NCBI RefSeq assembly: GCF_016887565.1
Contig: NZ_CP069396.1
Span: 7,484,001 to 7,548,000 of the forward strand
Source: Archangium violaceum
GTDB lineage: Bacteria > Myxococcota > Myxococcia > Myxococcales > Myxococcaceae
Direction: 5' to 3'
DNA length: 64,000 nucleotides
Below, piece after piece: positions 52,136 to 59,595 of the stretch (the stretch's first letter is position 1; the number at the start of each line of letters is the position of its first letter). Position numbers and translations under genes: made by a program. A model generated the notes under the pieces. That model had not been told where the DNA came from. It saw nothing but the letters and a program-made list of their open reading frames with translations, and searched no databases.

Positions 52136-53047
52136 TCAGTACTCCGAGTCCACGCCGCCGCTGGTGAGCGTCTTGACGGCCTCGTCGAGGTTGCGAGGCC
52201 ACTCGGGGGACTTGGGGGCGGGATCCTGCGAGGGCACGTAGATCTCGGCCTTGCCATCGCCGAGCACGTTCACCCAGGCGAGCACGCGCGTGGTGCCGGG
52301 AGTGGCCAGGGGGATGCGCACCATGCGCCGCATCTCCTGGGGCGTGCCACCGTAGAGGACGACGTTGAGGGTGGCCACGGTGTGGGCCTTGTCCCCGCTG
52401 GGCCAGTAGTTGGTGGCGATGAGGTAGAGACCCTTGGGGGGAGCGCGGTGGACGTAGAGGTAGGGCCCGTAGGCGGGGTCGTCGAAGTCACCGCCCTGCT
52501 CGTTGAGATAGAAGGTGCCGCCGCTGGGGCTCTCGGTGTTGGCCCAGTAGACGTGGGCCATCTTCTTCAGGTCGAGCACCTGACCCGAGCCATCCTGGGC
52601 CTGGGAGAGGCTCTCCTGGGTGGGCTCGTAGATGTGGAGGTCGGTGTAGACGCCCTCGGTGTCGCTGGTGAGGATGGCCTTGAGCGGGACGGGAGGGATC
52701 TGCGCGTAGCTGGTAGCCTGGGCGCGAGTGGTGCCGGCCTGATTGGTGGCCAGGACGGTGACGACGTTCTTGCCGCTGGCGGCGGGGAACTTGCGCTTGA
52801 AGCGCCCGCTGAAGGTGCGCATCAGGTAGCGGTCGCCGTTGATGGAGATGACCACCGGGTCGATGGTGGTGTCGCTGAGGGTGCCCTCGACGAGCAGCAT
52901 CCGGTCCACCGTCCAGCCGCCAGAAGGAGCGGTGAGGCGCACGGTGGGCAGCGTCTTGCCCTTGCCGATGGGAACACCCTGCTGGCGGGGATTGGCGGTG
53001 GGGGCCGGGGCCTGCGTGAGCAGCACGGCCAGGAGTACGGGCAGCAT
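52136..53047 (-). CDS. YfaP-like (DUF2135) secreted protein
   Basis: This 303-residue protein opens the A2M operon. ATG 53047 begins signal MLPVLLAVLLTQAPAP. The DUF2135 part is beta-rich: PSGGWTVDRMLLVEGTLSDT, VISINGDRYLMRTFSGRFKR, KFPAASGKNVVTVLATNQAG (an Ig/carboxypeptidase-regulatory type fold), VYTDLHIYEPTQES, HVYWANTESPSGGTFYLNEQ and GPYLYVHRAPPKGLYLIATN. In E. coli YfaP these features occur beside the A2M gene yfaS. It may bind or display the A2M system; no catalytic motif is seen. Upstream lies the 204-base gap that also carries the start of the nuclease gene on the other strand. Confidence 0.85.
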   Translation of the reverse strand: MLPVLLAVLLTQAPAPTANPRQQGVPIGKGKTLPTVRLTAPSGGWTVDRMLLVEGTLSDTTIDPVVISINGDRYLMRTFSGRFKRKFPAASGKNVVTVLATNQAGTTRAQATSYAQIPPVPLKAILTSDTEGVYTDLHIYEPTQESLSQAQDGSGQVLDLKKMAHVYWANTESPSGGTFYLNEQGGDFDDPAYGPYLYVHRAPPKGLYLIATNYWPSGDKAHTVATLNVVLYGGTPQEMRRMVRIPLATPGTTRVLAWVNVLGDGKAEIYVPSQDPAPKSPEWPRNLDEAVKTLTSGGVDSEY

Positions 53048-53251
53048 CGAGGGCTCGTCCTGTCGAGAAGAGGATGGACGGCACCCAGCCTGCGGCAGAT
53101 GGCCCGCGCTTTCAAGCCGATTGGGCCCCCAGTGGGTCACCTTTCGAGTCAGACCCTATAAACATGACTCCGTGGGTTGAGTATGTCAGACGGCTGAGGT
53201 AGGGTGGTACCCGTTGACGTCGCGGAGCGACCGGCGGGCAGGAGGGCGAGG

Positions 53252-53752
53252 GTGGGAAGAGAAGACGCGTACAAGTCCCGGATCAAAGCGATGGGTTGGG
53301 CCCGGCTGAGGACCTTCCATGAGCGACTCATTCAGGGGCGAGTGGAGGGATGGGAACCTGGAAAGGCATTCGAGTATTTGGTGCTCCGCGCATTCGAACT
53401 CGAGGGCGCCGAAGTGACCTGGCCCTACATCATCGCTCTCTCACCTTTGGAACCGGGTGGAGAGACGGAACAGATCGACGGTGCCGTCTTCGTGGACGGG
53501 CTTGCGTGCATCGTGGAAGCCAAGGACACCACCCAATCCACGAGCATCGTTCCCATCGCCAAGATGCGAAACCAGTTGCTCCGCAGGCCAGCAAGCACCA
53601 TTGGACTGATCTTCAGCCGCGGTGGCTTCTCCCGCTCGGCCACCACACTCGTCAGGTTCGTCGCCCCGCAGACGATCCTCCTGTGGAAGGGCGAAGAGGT
53701 CGCTCACGCGCTGAAGCACCGGGCATTCCGAACGACATTGCACCGCAAGTAA
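53252..53752 (+). CDS. PD-(D/E)XK restriction-like nuclease
   Basis: This 166-residue protein has a restriction-endonuclease-like core. Residues about 45-50 (EPGKAFEYLVLRAFEL) hold the early acidic residue, QIDGAVFVDGLACIVEAKDT gives the D-(x)n-ExK catalytic signature, and TIGLIFSRGGFSRSATTLVR resembles the Mrr helical motif. It lacks a separate DNA-binding domain. The start was set at GTG 53252 because GGAGGGCGAGG lies directly upstream (53241-53251). Another in-frame GTG (53204) exists without a good site. Upstream is a GAGTCA/TGACTC inverted repeat (53146-53170) with a 13-base loop that could be an operator. The gene is followed after 51 bases by the TOPRIM gene on the same strand. Target and trigger are unknown. 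Confidence 0.8.
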   Translation: MGREDAYKSRIKAMGWARLRTFHERLIQGRVEGWEPGKAFEYLVLRAFELEGAEVTWPYIIALSPLEPGGETEQIDGAVFVDGLACIVEAKDTTQSTSIVPIAKMRNQLLRRPASTIGLIFSRGGFSRSATTLVRFVAPQTILLWKGEEVAHALKHRAFRTTLHRK

Positions 53753-53803
53753 GCGCACCGTCGAGCTGGGCCTCGGCCTGCATGACCTCTTGGAGACAAG
53801 CGC

Positions 53804-54409
53804 ATGAGAGCCTATGTCGTGGCAGAGAACGAGTTTGACAAGGAACTGGTTGAATCGCTTCTGGCCAGGCGCTTCGGCAAAGGTGCTCGCGAGATCCTCG
53901 TTCGTGCGGCCAGCGGCAAGCAGGATGCCTGGTCAAGTGCGCTCTCGCTGCTCTCTGGCAGGATGATACCGACAGCGCTCATCGTGGACGCGGACACCAT
54001 CGATCACGACCTCACGGAGGAGCAGCGCACGGACCTCGAGTATCTCTTCGGCACGAGCGCACCCAGACACATGTGGCTCATCGTGCTCGCTCAGCCCGAA
54101 GTCGAAGCGGTCTTCTTCTCTGAGCGCGCGCTCCTGGAGCGAGCCACGGGCAAGAAGGTCTCGGAGCTCGACATCGCCCGGGCCGCGCTGGGTCCCCGGG
54201 CCGCGCTCCAGAAGCTGTTGCCCAGGACGAAGTCGGGTCATGGCGCGAAACAGTTGGTAAAGAAACTATCGGAGTCCGACTTCGAGAAGCTCCTCTCCTC
54301 CGAGGTCTTCCGGCCGCTCATCGAGTTCGTCCAGCGCCAGCTCTCGGCCAAGGAGCCGCCCCGAGGCATCCAGCGGTCTTGGGAGGACCCGCGGACCTTC
54401 TCTTCCTGA
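53804..54409 (+). CDS. TOPRIM-like protein paired with the nuclease
   Basis: This 201-residue protein opens with MRAYVVAENEFDKELVESLL (Glu of a TOPRIM core after strand 1). It is followed by TALIVDADTIDHD (DxD) and a later LIVLAQPEVEAVFFSE that matches the PEIEAW-type motif of small TOPRIM proteins (DUF3226/DUF4276-like). Residues 130-201 are helical and basic. In known defence systems, TOPRIM parts in OLD-family proteins cut nucleic acid in response to phage. The pairing with a stand-alone PD-(D/E)XK nuclease is not one I recognise. ATG 53804 has GGAGAC upstream. The gap to the methyltransferase gene is 98 bases. Nuclease activity needs testing; the link is by adjacency only. Confidence 0.72.
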   Translation: MRAYVVAENEFDKELVESLLARRFGKGAREILVRAASGKQDAWSSALSLLSGRMIPTALIVDADTIDHDLTEEQRTDLEYLFGTSAPRHMWLIVLAQPEVEAVFFSERALLERATGKKVSELDIARAALGPRAALQKLLPRTKSGHGAKQLVKKLSESDFEKLLSSEVFRPLIEFVQRQLSAKEPPRGIQRSWEDPRTFSS

Positions 54410-54507
54410 ACGACCTGCCAGGTGGCCCCCCTTCCCTCGCTCCATATATTCCTGGCCTCCGGAAGGAACGCGGCTAGATAAAGAGCGGGAGCGGCGGGGA
54501 CGACATC

Positions 54508-55302
54508 TTGGAACTGTACGAACGAGCGGAGCTGTACGACATCGCGTTTTCCTACCGGGACATCGGTGCCGAGGTCGATGTCGTGAAAGCCTGGTACGAG
54601 GGAATGACCGGCCACCCCAGGCCAGCGCGAGTACTCGAGCTGGGAGCCGGGCCCGCGAGGCATGCCCGCGAGCTCGCGCGGCGGGGCTCGGAGGCCTGGG
54701 CGCTGGATATGTCCCCCGCCATGTCCGACTACGCCCGCGCACAGGCGGTCGCGGACGGAGTCCGGCTCGAGGTCGTGACCGCGGACATGACCGCGTTCGA
54801 GCTGCCTCGCCGTTTCGACCTGATCCTGTTGATGATCAACTCGGCGGCGCACCTGCTGACGGAGTCGGCCATGGTGCGCCACCTGGAGTGCGTCGCCCGT
54901 ACCCTCACTCCGGGCGGTGTCTACGTCATGGAGGTGGCCCACCCGGCGGACGACGAGAAATACCCGAACGGTGAGCCCCCTCGGCAGTGGACGGTGCAGC
55001 GCGGGCAGACGACCGTCGACATCCGCCTGGGTACACCCGGGGACCCCATCGACCAGCAGAGCCGCGTGCGGACCACCACCGTGGAGCTGAAGGCGAACAT
55101 CGCCGGCCGCCACGTGTCCTTCGAGGAGAAGCTGCCGATGCGCGCCTGGAAGAAGCAGGCCATCGACGAAGCCATCCAGCGCGCCGGTGGGTTCGGCGCC
55201 GTCCGTGTCTACGGTGATTTCGCCCCGGACGCGGCGTTCGAGCGGCCGGACGCCTGGCGGATGGTCTACGTGATGCAACGCGCGGGCGGCCCCCAGCGCT
55301 GA
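54508..55302 (+). CDS. Class I SAM-dependent methyltransferase
   Basis: This 264-residue cytosolic protein has motif I VLELGAGPARHARELARRG, motif II near LDMSPAMSDYARAQA, motif III LEVVTADMTAFELPRRFDLI and motif IV LMINSAAHLL. A beta-strand-rich C-terminal part follows (VAHPADDEKYPNGEPPRQWT, RVRTTTVELKANIAGRHVSF). The opening LYERAELYDIAFSYRDIGAE is typical of small-molecule methyltransferases related to UbiE. The start is TTG 54508 with GCGGGGAC upstream; no in-frame ATG or GTG is closer to the conserved start. The substrate is unknown. It lies after the nuclease/TOPRIM pair, and a functional link is possible but not shown. A possible -10 (TAGATA) sits 40 bases upstream. Confidence 0.85.
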   Translation: MELYERAELYDIAFSYRDIGAEVDVVKAWYEGMTGHPRPARVLELGAGPARHARELARRGSEAWALDMSPAMSDYARAQAVADGVRLEVVTADMTAFELPRRFDLILLMINSAAHLLTESAMVRHLECVARTLTPGGVYVMEVAHPADDEKYPNGEPPRQWTVQRGQTTVDIRLGTPGDPIDQQSRVRTTTVELKANIAGRHVSFEEKLPMRAWKKQAIDEAIQRAGGFGAVRVYGDFAPDAAFERPDAWRMVYVMQRAGGPQR

Positions 55303-55307
55303 TCCAG

Positions 55308-55958
55308 CTACTTCACCAGGGCCCGGTCCTCGGGAGCCAGCAGCCCGAGGCACGTCGCGCAGTAGTGCCCCGTGCTCTCGTCCGCGGACTTGATGGCCTT
55401 GCCCTTCGCGTCCGACATCACGCAGCCCTTCACCTCGCAGTGGGGGAAGCCCAGCGTGTGGCCGAACTCGTGCACCGCCACATCTCCCAGCCGGCGCAGC
55501 AGCGCCTCCTTCGTCCTGCTGTGCTTCTTGTACAGGTAGGCCGAGAGCACGCAGTTGCGGCCCCCGATGGTCCCCAGGCCCGCGATGCCCCAGTCGGGGA
55601 TCTTCCCCTTCGTGGTGGAGAGCTCCGCCTCCGTCACCGCGATCACCTTCCAGGCGCCCTCCGGCGGAGTCTCGTCCAGCCAGTCCAGGATGCGCTCTGC
55701 CCTCCAGCGGCGGCGCGGCGCGTAGTACGCCGCCTTCGGAAGCTCCCGCCGCGCGTCAATGCGAACCCGCACGTTCATGCGGGCCTGGAGCTCCTGGGCG
55801 ATCCGCTCCAGGTACTCCTGCTTCACCCTGCCCAGGGGAACGATCGCCACCACGCGCTCCGGTGACGCGGGCGCTTCGGCCGCGACGGCCAGCACTCCTC
55901 CCAGCAGCACCGCGACGGCGAACAGGGGACCCAGGCCCCGAAGGTGTTGAGCACGCAT
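55308..55958 (-). CDS. Secreted archaemetzincin-type zinc protease
   Basis: This 216-residue exported protein has a signal peptide (GPLFAVAVLLGGVLAVAAEA). The protease motif is HEFGHTLGFPHCEVKGCVMS (HExxHxxGxxHC, then Cys and Met), followed by CATC, the second zinc-binding pair. Together these fit archaemetzincins (M54): a catalytic zinc plus a Cys4 structural zinc. Most archaemetzincins that I know are cytosolic, so the signal peptide is unusual. The N-terminal RVKQEYLERIAQELQARMNV is family-like. A peptidase outside the cell suits a predatory, protein-feeding bacterium; that is inference. It lies 5 bases after the methyltransferase on the opposite strand and 15 bases downstream of the transglycosylase gene on the same strand. 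Confidence 0.9.
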   Translation of the reverse strand: MRAQHLRGLGPLFAVAVLLGGVLAVAAEAPASPERVVAIVPLGRVKQEYLERIAQELQARMNVRVRIDARRELPKAAYYAPRRRWRAERILDWLDETPPEGAWKVIAVTEAELSTTKGKIPDWGIAGLGTIGGRNCVLSAYLYKKHSRTKEALLRRLGDVAVHEFGHTLGFPHCEVKGCVMSDAKGKAIKSADESTGHYCATCLGLLAPEDRALVK

Positions 55959-55973
55959 CCCCTCAGTGTAGCC

Positions 55974-56885
55974 TCAGGTGCCGTCCTCTTCTTCCTCGGT
56001 CCCGTCCGGCTTCTTCCCACTGAGGATCTGATCGATCTCCGCGTGAGCCGCCCGCGCCTGCTCCGCACCGAGCCGCTTCACCGCTTCCATCTGATCGATG
56101 ATCCAGTGCGCCCGCTTCTTCAGCGCCTTGGAGCCCGAGGCCGGTGAGCGCTTGCGGGGCGCCGGGAGCATTGACGCGAGGATCGCCCCCTGTGCCGCCG
56201 TCAGCTGCGAGGCCGAGATGCCGAAGTGTTCCCGCGCTCCCGCCTCGATTCCGTAGACCCCGTTCCCCCACTCCACCACGTTCAGGTACAGCGTGAGGAT
56301 GCGGTTCTTCGGCAGCGACGTCTCCAGCCGGTGCGCCAGGATGAGCTCCTTGCCCTTGCGCAGCAGGCTCCGGTCCGTCGACAGCCAGAGGTTCTTCGCC
56401 AGCTGCTGGGTGATCGTCGAGGCGCCTCGCCCCAGCTTCCCCTTGCGCATGGCGTCTTCCAGCGCGTTCTCCAGCTCCTTCGTGTCCACGCCCTCGTGCA
56501 GGTAGAAGCTCGCGTCCTCCGAGAGCAACACCGCGTCGATGGCGTACTTCGACACGTTCGACAGCCCCACCCAGGACTGCGTCCGCCGCGCCTTGCGGCC
56601 GGCCTCCCTCGCCTCCTCCGCGCGCTGCTCCATGAGCGCCGTCGTCTTCGGGTTCTGCTTCAGCAGCGGGACCGCGTCTGGCAGGCGTGCGTACTCGTAG
56701 GACACGAACACCACGAGCCCCAGGAAGCCCACCATCAGCAGCGTGCGCAGCAGCCCGCCGCCTCCGCCCTTGCTCCCCTTCCCGAGCTGCTTCGCCTTGC
56801 CCGTGGTGGCCAGCTTCGTCTTGCCCGTCGCTGGCTTCACCTTGCTCGTACCGCTCTGACTCAATTTCATCGTACGGCTGGCCAT
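55974..56885 (-). CDS. mtgA: Monofunctional peptidoglycan glycosyltransferase
   Basis: This 303-residue enzyme polymerises lipid II into glycan strands. It has a Lys-rich cytoplasmic start, one membrane span near 45-65 (LLMVGFLGLVVFVSYEYARL), then a GT51 domain: VLLSEDASFYLHEGVD, GASTITQQLAKNLWLST, RKGKELILAHRLE, ILTLYLNVVEWGNGVYGIEA and AILASMLPAPRK. The Glu of SEDASF and the TITQQL motif are the catalytic and binding hallmarks. No transpeptidase part is fused. ATG 56885 was chosen; an alternative is 56870. The tail is acidic (KKPDGTEEEEDG). It is followed by the archaemetzincin gene on the same strand, 15 bases away. Confidence 0.93.
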   Translation of the reverse strand: MASRTMKLSQSGTSKVKPATGKTKLATTGKAKQLGKGSKGGGGGLLRTLLMVGFLGLVVFVSYEYARLPDAVPLLKQNPKTTALMEQRAEEAREAGRKARRTQSWVGLSNVSKYAIDAVLLSEDASFYLHEGVDTKELENALEDAMRKGKLGRGASTITQQLAKNLWLSTDRSLLRKGKELILAHRLETSLPKNRILTLYLNVVEWGNGVYGIEAGAREHFGISASQLTAAQGAILASMLPAPRKRSPASGSKALKKRAHWIIDQMEAVKRLGAEQARAAHAEIDQILSGKKPDGTEEEEDGT

Positions 56886-57036
56886 GTGGGCGATCCATCT
56901 ACATCGAAGATCCCCTGGAGGAAACTTCGTTTCCAGCGGTGCTACTCCCCGTGCGATCACGGCGGGGCTCGCCTCCTCGCCACTCTCCTACCCGATGGAA
57001 TCCCCACGCCCGATTCCTTCCCTGAAGGAGGGGTTC

Positions 57037-57420
57037 ATGTCCATTCGACTGATGTCCTGGGGTGTCCTCGCCGCGGGTGCCGTCCTCCTCGGTTCGGCCT
57101 GCACTCGCACCGCTGATGCCCAGGAGTCGTCCACCGAGTTGCAGGAGAAGACCGGCACCTTCTGCGGGGGCTTCGCCGCCATCCCTTGTGCCGAGGGCTA
57201 CGTCTGTGTCGACGACCCCTCGGATGATTGCGATCCCAACCAGGGTGGCGCCGACTGCGGCGGCATCTGCCAGAAGGCTCCGAAGAAGCAATGCGAGGAT
57301 CCGAACCGGACTTACGTCTCGAGGGATCCTGAGCAGTGCGCGGCCATCCGGTTCTTCTGCGAGCCCGGTCTGGCCCCGTTCTTCGATGACTGCGGCTGCG
57401 GCTGCGAGCCCGCTCCGTAG
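57037..57420 (+). CDS. Small Cys-rich lipoprotein, Kazal-like
   Basis: This 127-residue predicted lipoprotein has signal SWGVLAAGAVLLGSAC with the acylated Cys near residue 21. The mature part contains about 14 Cys. The block FCGGFAAIPCAEGYVCVDDP then SDDCDPNQGGADCGGICQ is common in myxobacteria and resembles Kazal-type protease-inhibitor folds. The last 45 residues add CGCGCEPAP. It could bind a protease or act as a surface domain. ATG 57037 has AAGGAGGGG 4-13 bases upstream. It is divergent from mtgA, with a gap of 150 bases, and the 35-base REP-like element follows its stop. Confidence 0.8.
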   Translation: MSIRLMSWGVLAAGAVLLGSACTRTADAQESSTELQEKTGTFCGGFAAIPCAEGYVCVDDPSDDCDPNQGGADCGGICQKAPKKQCEDPNRTYVSRDPEQCAAIRFFCEPGLAPFFDDCGCGCEPAP

Positions 57421-57447
57421 TCCCGCGGGTTGGGGGTCAGGGGGAAG

Positions 57448-57482
57448 ACCCTCACCCTGACCCTCTCCCAGAGGGAGAGGGG
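57448..57482 (-). repeat. 35-base REP-like hairpin element, copy 2
   Basis: Reverse-strand copy of the element at 17481-17515 (31 of 35 bases identical), again between two convergent genes and directly before a stop codon. It shares the CCCTCTCCC/GGGAGAGGG hairpin. Confidence 0.65.
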
Positions 57483-57486
57483 ATTG

Positions 57487-59451
57487 CTACGGGATGACCT
57501 CCACCGCGCTGCCCGAGAGCCGCACCTTCACGTCGACCGAGTCCGGCCGCACGTCCTGCTCGTCGACGATGCCGCTCTTGTTCACCCCCACGCGCAGCGT
57601 GTACGTGCCATCCGGAACGTCCGTGATGTCCAGCCACTGGCACGGATAGTCCGCGGAGTACACGTCCGCCCAGCCCGGCGAGATGCCCTGCGACTCATCC
57701 TCGGGAACGACCTGTGGCCCCGCGTCCCCGCAGGAGGGCGTCAGGTCCACCAGGAAGAAGCCCTGCTTGCGGCCCACCGCCACCACCTCGCTCCTCACGT
57801 CGAGCAGCTCGTAGCTGGCGAACCCGCTGAGGTGATGGTGCTGGTGGCACGAGTCGAACTCGTAGAGGTCCGGCCGCGCCTCGGGGGACGGGATGTGCAC
57901 CGCGCCGGAGCCCAGGTTCTGGATGGAGACGCCGAAGCGCAGCAGGCGCCGATCCCCCGGAGCCCCCACGCACCGCTCCGTCACCTCGCACGCCTGCTCC
58001 GAGAAGCTCCGCGGTTCCACGTACAGCGTGCGCGAGAGCACGTCCGCGTCCACCGTCACGTCCGGCTTGCCTCCGCTCGACAGCCCGCAGGACCTGGGCT
58101 CCTTCAGGTACGGCGCGGGAGAGCCGGACGGCACCTTGCCTCCGCCGAAGGCCACCACCCTCCCCGGCCGCGTCGCCAGCGTCGGTGTCAGCTGATCCTG
58201 CGGTGGAGCCAGCCCCGCGAGGAGGTCCGCATGTCCGTCTCCGTTGAGATCCCCGGCCCCCACCGCCGCGTAGCGCACGTACCCGGGGAAGCCCGGCCCC
58301 AACGTGTCGCTCCTCGGCCAGGCCCACGCCGGGCGCAGCTCGGCGGAGAGCGCCTTCTGGGGGAAGAACGCGTACAGGCGCCCCATCGCCCCCAGCAGGA
58401 ACTCCGTCCGCTGGCCATCCCCGTCCAGGTCTCCCACGAACACGGCGGGACCCCCGAAGCCCGGAAACACCGCGTCCCCGAGGAGGTTCCAGATCGGCGT
58501 CGGCGAGACACCGCCCTCCGGCTGGAACAGGTGAACCTGCACGCGGCCCGCCCTGCTGAGGAGGACCTCGGGGCGTCCGTCTCCATCCTGATCCGGGAAG
58601 AACGCCATCACGTCCTCGGGGGCATTCCAGACGCGTGAGGCCGACACGCCTCCCTCGCAGATTCCCGGCGCCTCCGTCCCGCAGCCAAGGAAGAGCTCCG
58701 AGCCCTCCGCGGTCACGCGCAGCAGTTCCCCCCGCCCATCGCCGTTGAGATCACCCGCCGGGATGACCCGCGTGGCGATGTCCTGGAAGACGCGCACCTG
58801 GGTGAATGGCTCCTGACCACCGGGAGTGGCGCGAAGGATGTACGTCGTCCTCCCCGCGCCCTGAGTCACGACGAGGTCATCGAGCCCATCGCCATCCAGG
58901 TCGGAGAGGAAGCCGGACGCGTGGGCTCCGAGGAACGGCACGCGGAACAGGGGCTCCTGGAGCACCGCCCGAAGCTCCGCGCCCCCCGCGAAGACGAGTG
59001 TCCCCGCCGACTGTGACCGGACGAGGATGTCGGCGAAGCGATCTCCATTCACGTCGCCGATGGACACCACGCCGTTGCGCCCGTTCACGAACGGGTTGGG
59101 GTTGTGCCAGTCCAGCTCGGCGATGACGGGCTCGGAGGAGAAGGACGCTCCGTTGCCAGCGTAGAGGACCAGATGGCCCTTGCCCGTCATCCCCGTGCAC
59201 GGGGGCGCCGCGACCACCAGGTCCTGCGTCCCATCCCCGTTCACGTCCCCGAGCGCGATGGAGTAGCCAAAGCAGGACTGCCGGAGCGGCTCGGGCACCT
59301 CGATCGTCCAGAGCGGCGTCTCGGACAGGACGGGCGGCTCGCCCTGGGAAGGGCCCGGCTCCGGGTCCTCCGGAGGTTCCGGCTCCTGGGAGTGACAGCC
59401 CCCCCACATCGCCACCAGCGCGAGCGAGATGAGCACACGGCGCATCCTCAT
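57487..59451 (-). CDS. FG-GAP repeat lipoprotein with lysyl-oxidase domain
   Basis: This is a 654-residue predicted lipoprotein. The signal MRMRRVLISLALVAMWGGC gives acylated Cys19, followed by a Pro/Glu tether. Residues about 55-400 hold FG-GAP/EF-hand-like repeats with calcium-type loops: LGDVNGDGTQDLVVA, IGDVNGDRFADIL, DLDGDGLDDLVVT, GDLNGDGRGELL and others, a beta-propeller pattern. The C-terminal 200 residues match lysyl oxidase: LYEFDSCHQHHHLSGFASYE has the clustered copper-binding His residues. PGWADVYSADYPCQWLDITD and GTYTLRVGVN follow. Bacterial lysyl oxidases oxidise peptidyl lysine; the surface location is inferred. ATG 59451 has AAGGGG upstream. The start is divergent from the GspE-type gene. 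Confidence 0.9.
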   Translation of the reverse strand: MRMRRVLISLALVAMWGGCHSQEPEPPEDPEPGPSQGEPPVLSETPLWTIEVPEPLRQSCFGYSIALGDVNGDGTQDLVVAAPPCTGMTGKGHLVLYAGNGASFSSEPVIAELDWHNPNPFVNGRNGVVSIGDVNGDRFADILVRSQSAGTLVFAGGAELRAVLQEPLFRVPFLGAHASGFLSDLDGDGLDDLVVTQGAGRTTYILRATPGGQEPFTQVRVFQDIATRVIPAGDLNGDGRGELLRVTAEGSELFLGCGTEAPGICEGGVSASRVWNAPEDVMAFFPDQDGDGRPEVLLSRAGRVQVHLFQPEGGVSPTPIWNLLGDAVFPGFGGPAVFVGDLDGDGQRTEFLLGAMGRLYAFFPQKALSAELRPAWAWPRSDTLGPGFPGYVRYAAVGAGDLNGDGHADLLAGLAPPQDQLTPTLATRPGRVVAFGGGKVPSGSPAPYLKEPRSCGLSSGGKPDVTVDADVLSRTLYVEPRSFSEQACEVTERCVGAPGDRRLLRFGVSIQNLGSGAVHIPSPEARPDLYEFDSCHQHHHLSGFASYELLDVRSEVVAVGRKQGFFLVDLTPSCGDAGPQVVPEDESQGISPGWADVYSADYPCQWLDITDVPDGTYTLRVGVNKSGIVDEQDVRPDSVDVKVRLSGSAVEVIP

Positions 59452-59595
59452 GATCGACCCCTTCCCGGAGCACGGACTCGTGATGGAACCGACGCTACGC
59501 CCGCATGCTCCTACGACCCGTGGAAGCGACGGCACGAGGCGCCCGTGGGGACGCCACATATCGGACACGAGGCACGTGCGTGCTATGCACCTGAC

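Noticed and set aside
57037-57420. A RiPP precursor peptide for the DUF692 enzyme
   Set aside because: The Cys-rich lipoprotein lies 16 kb away with a Kazal-like pattern and lipoprotein signal; nothing links it to the enzyme.
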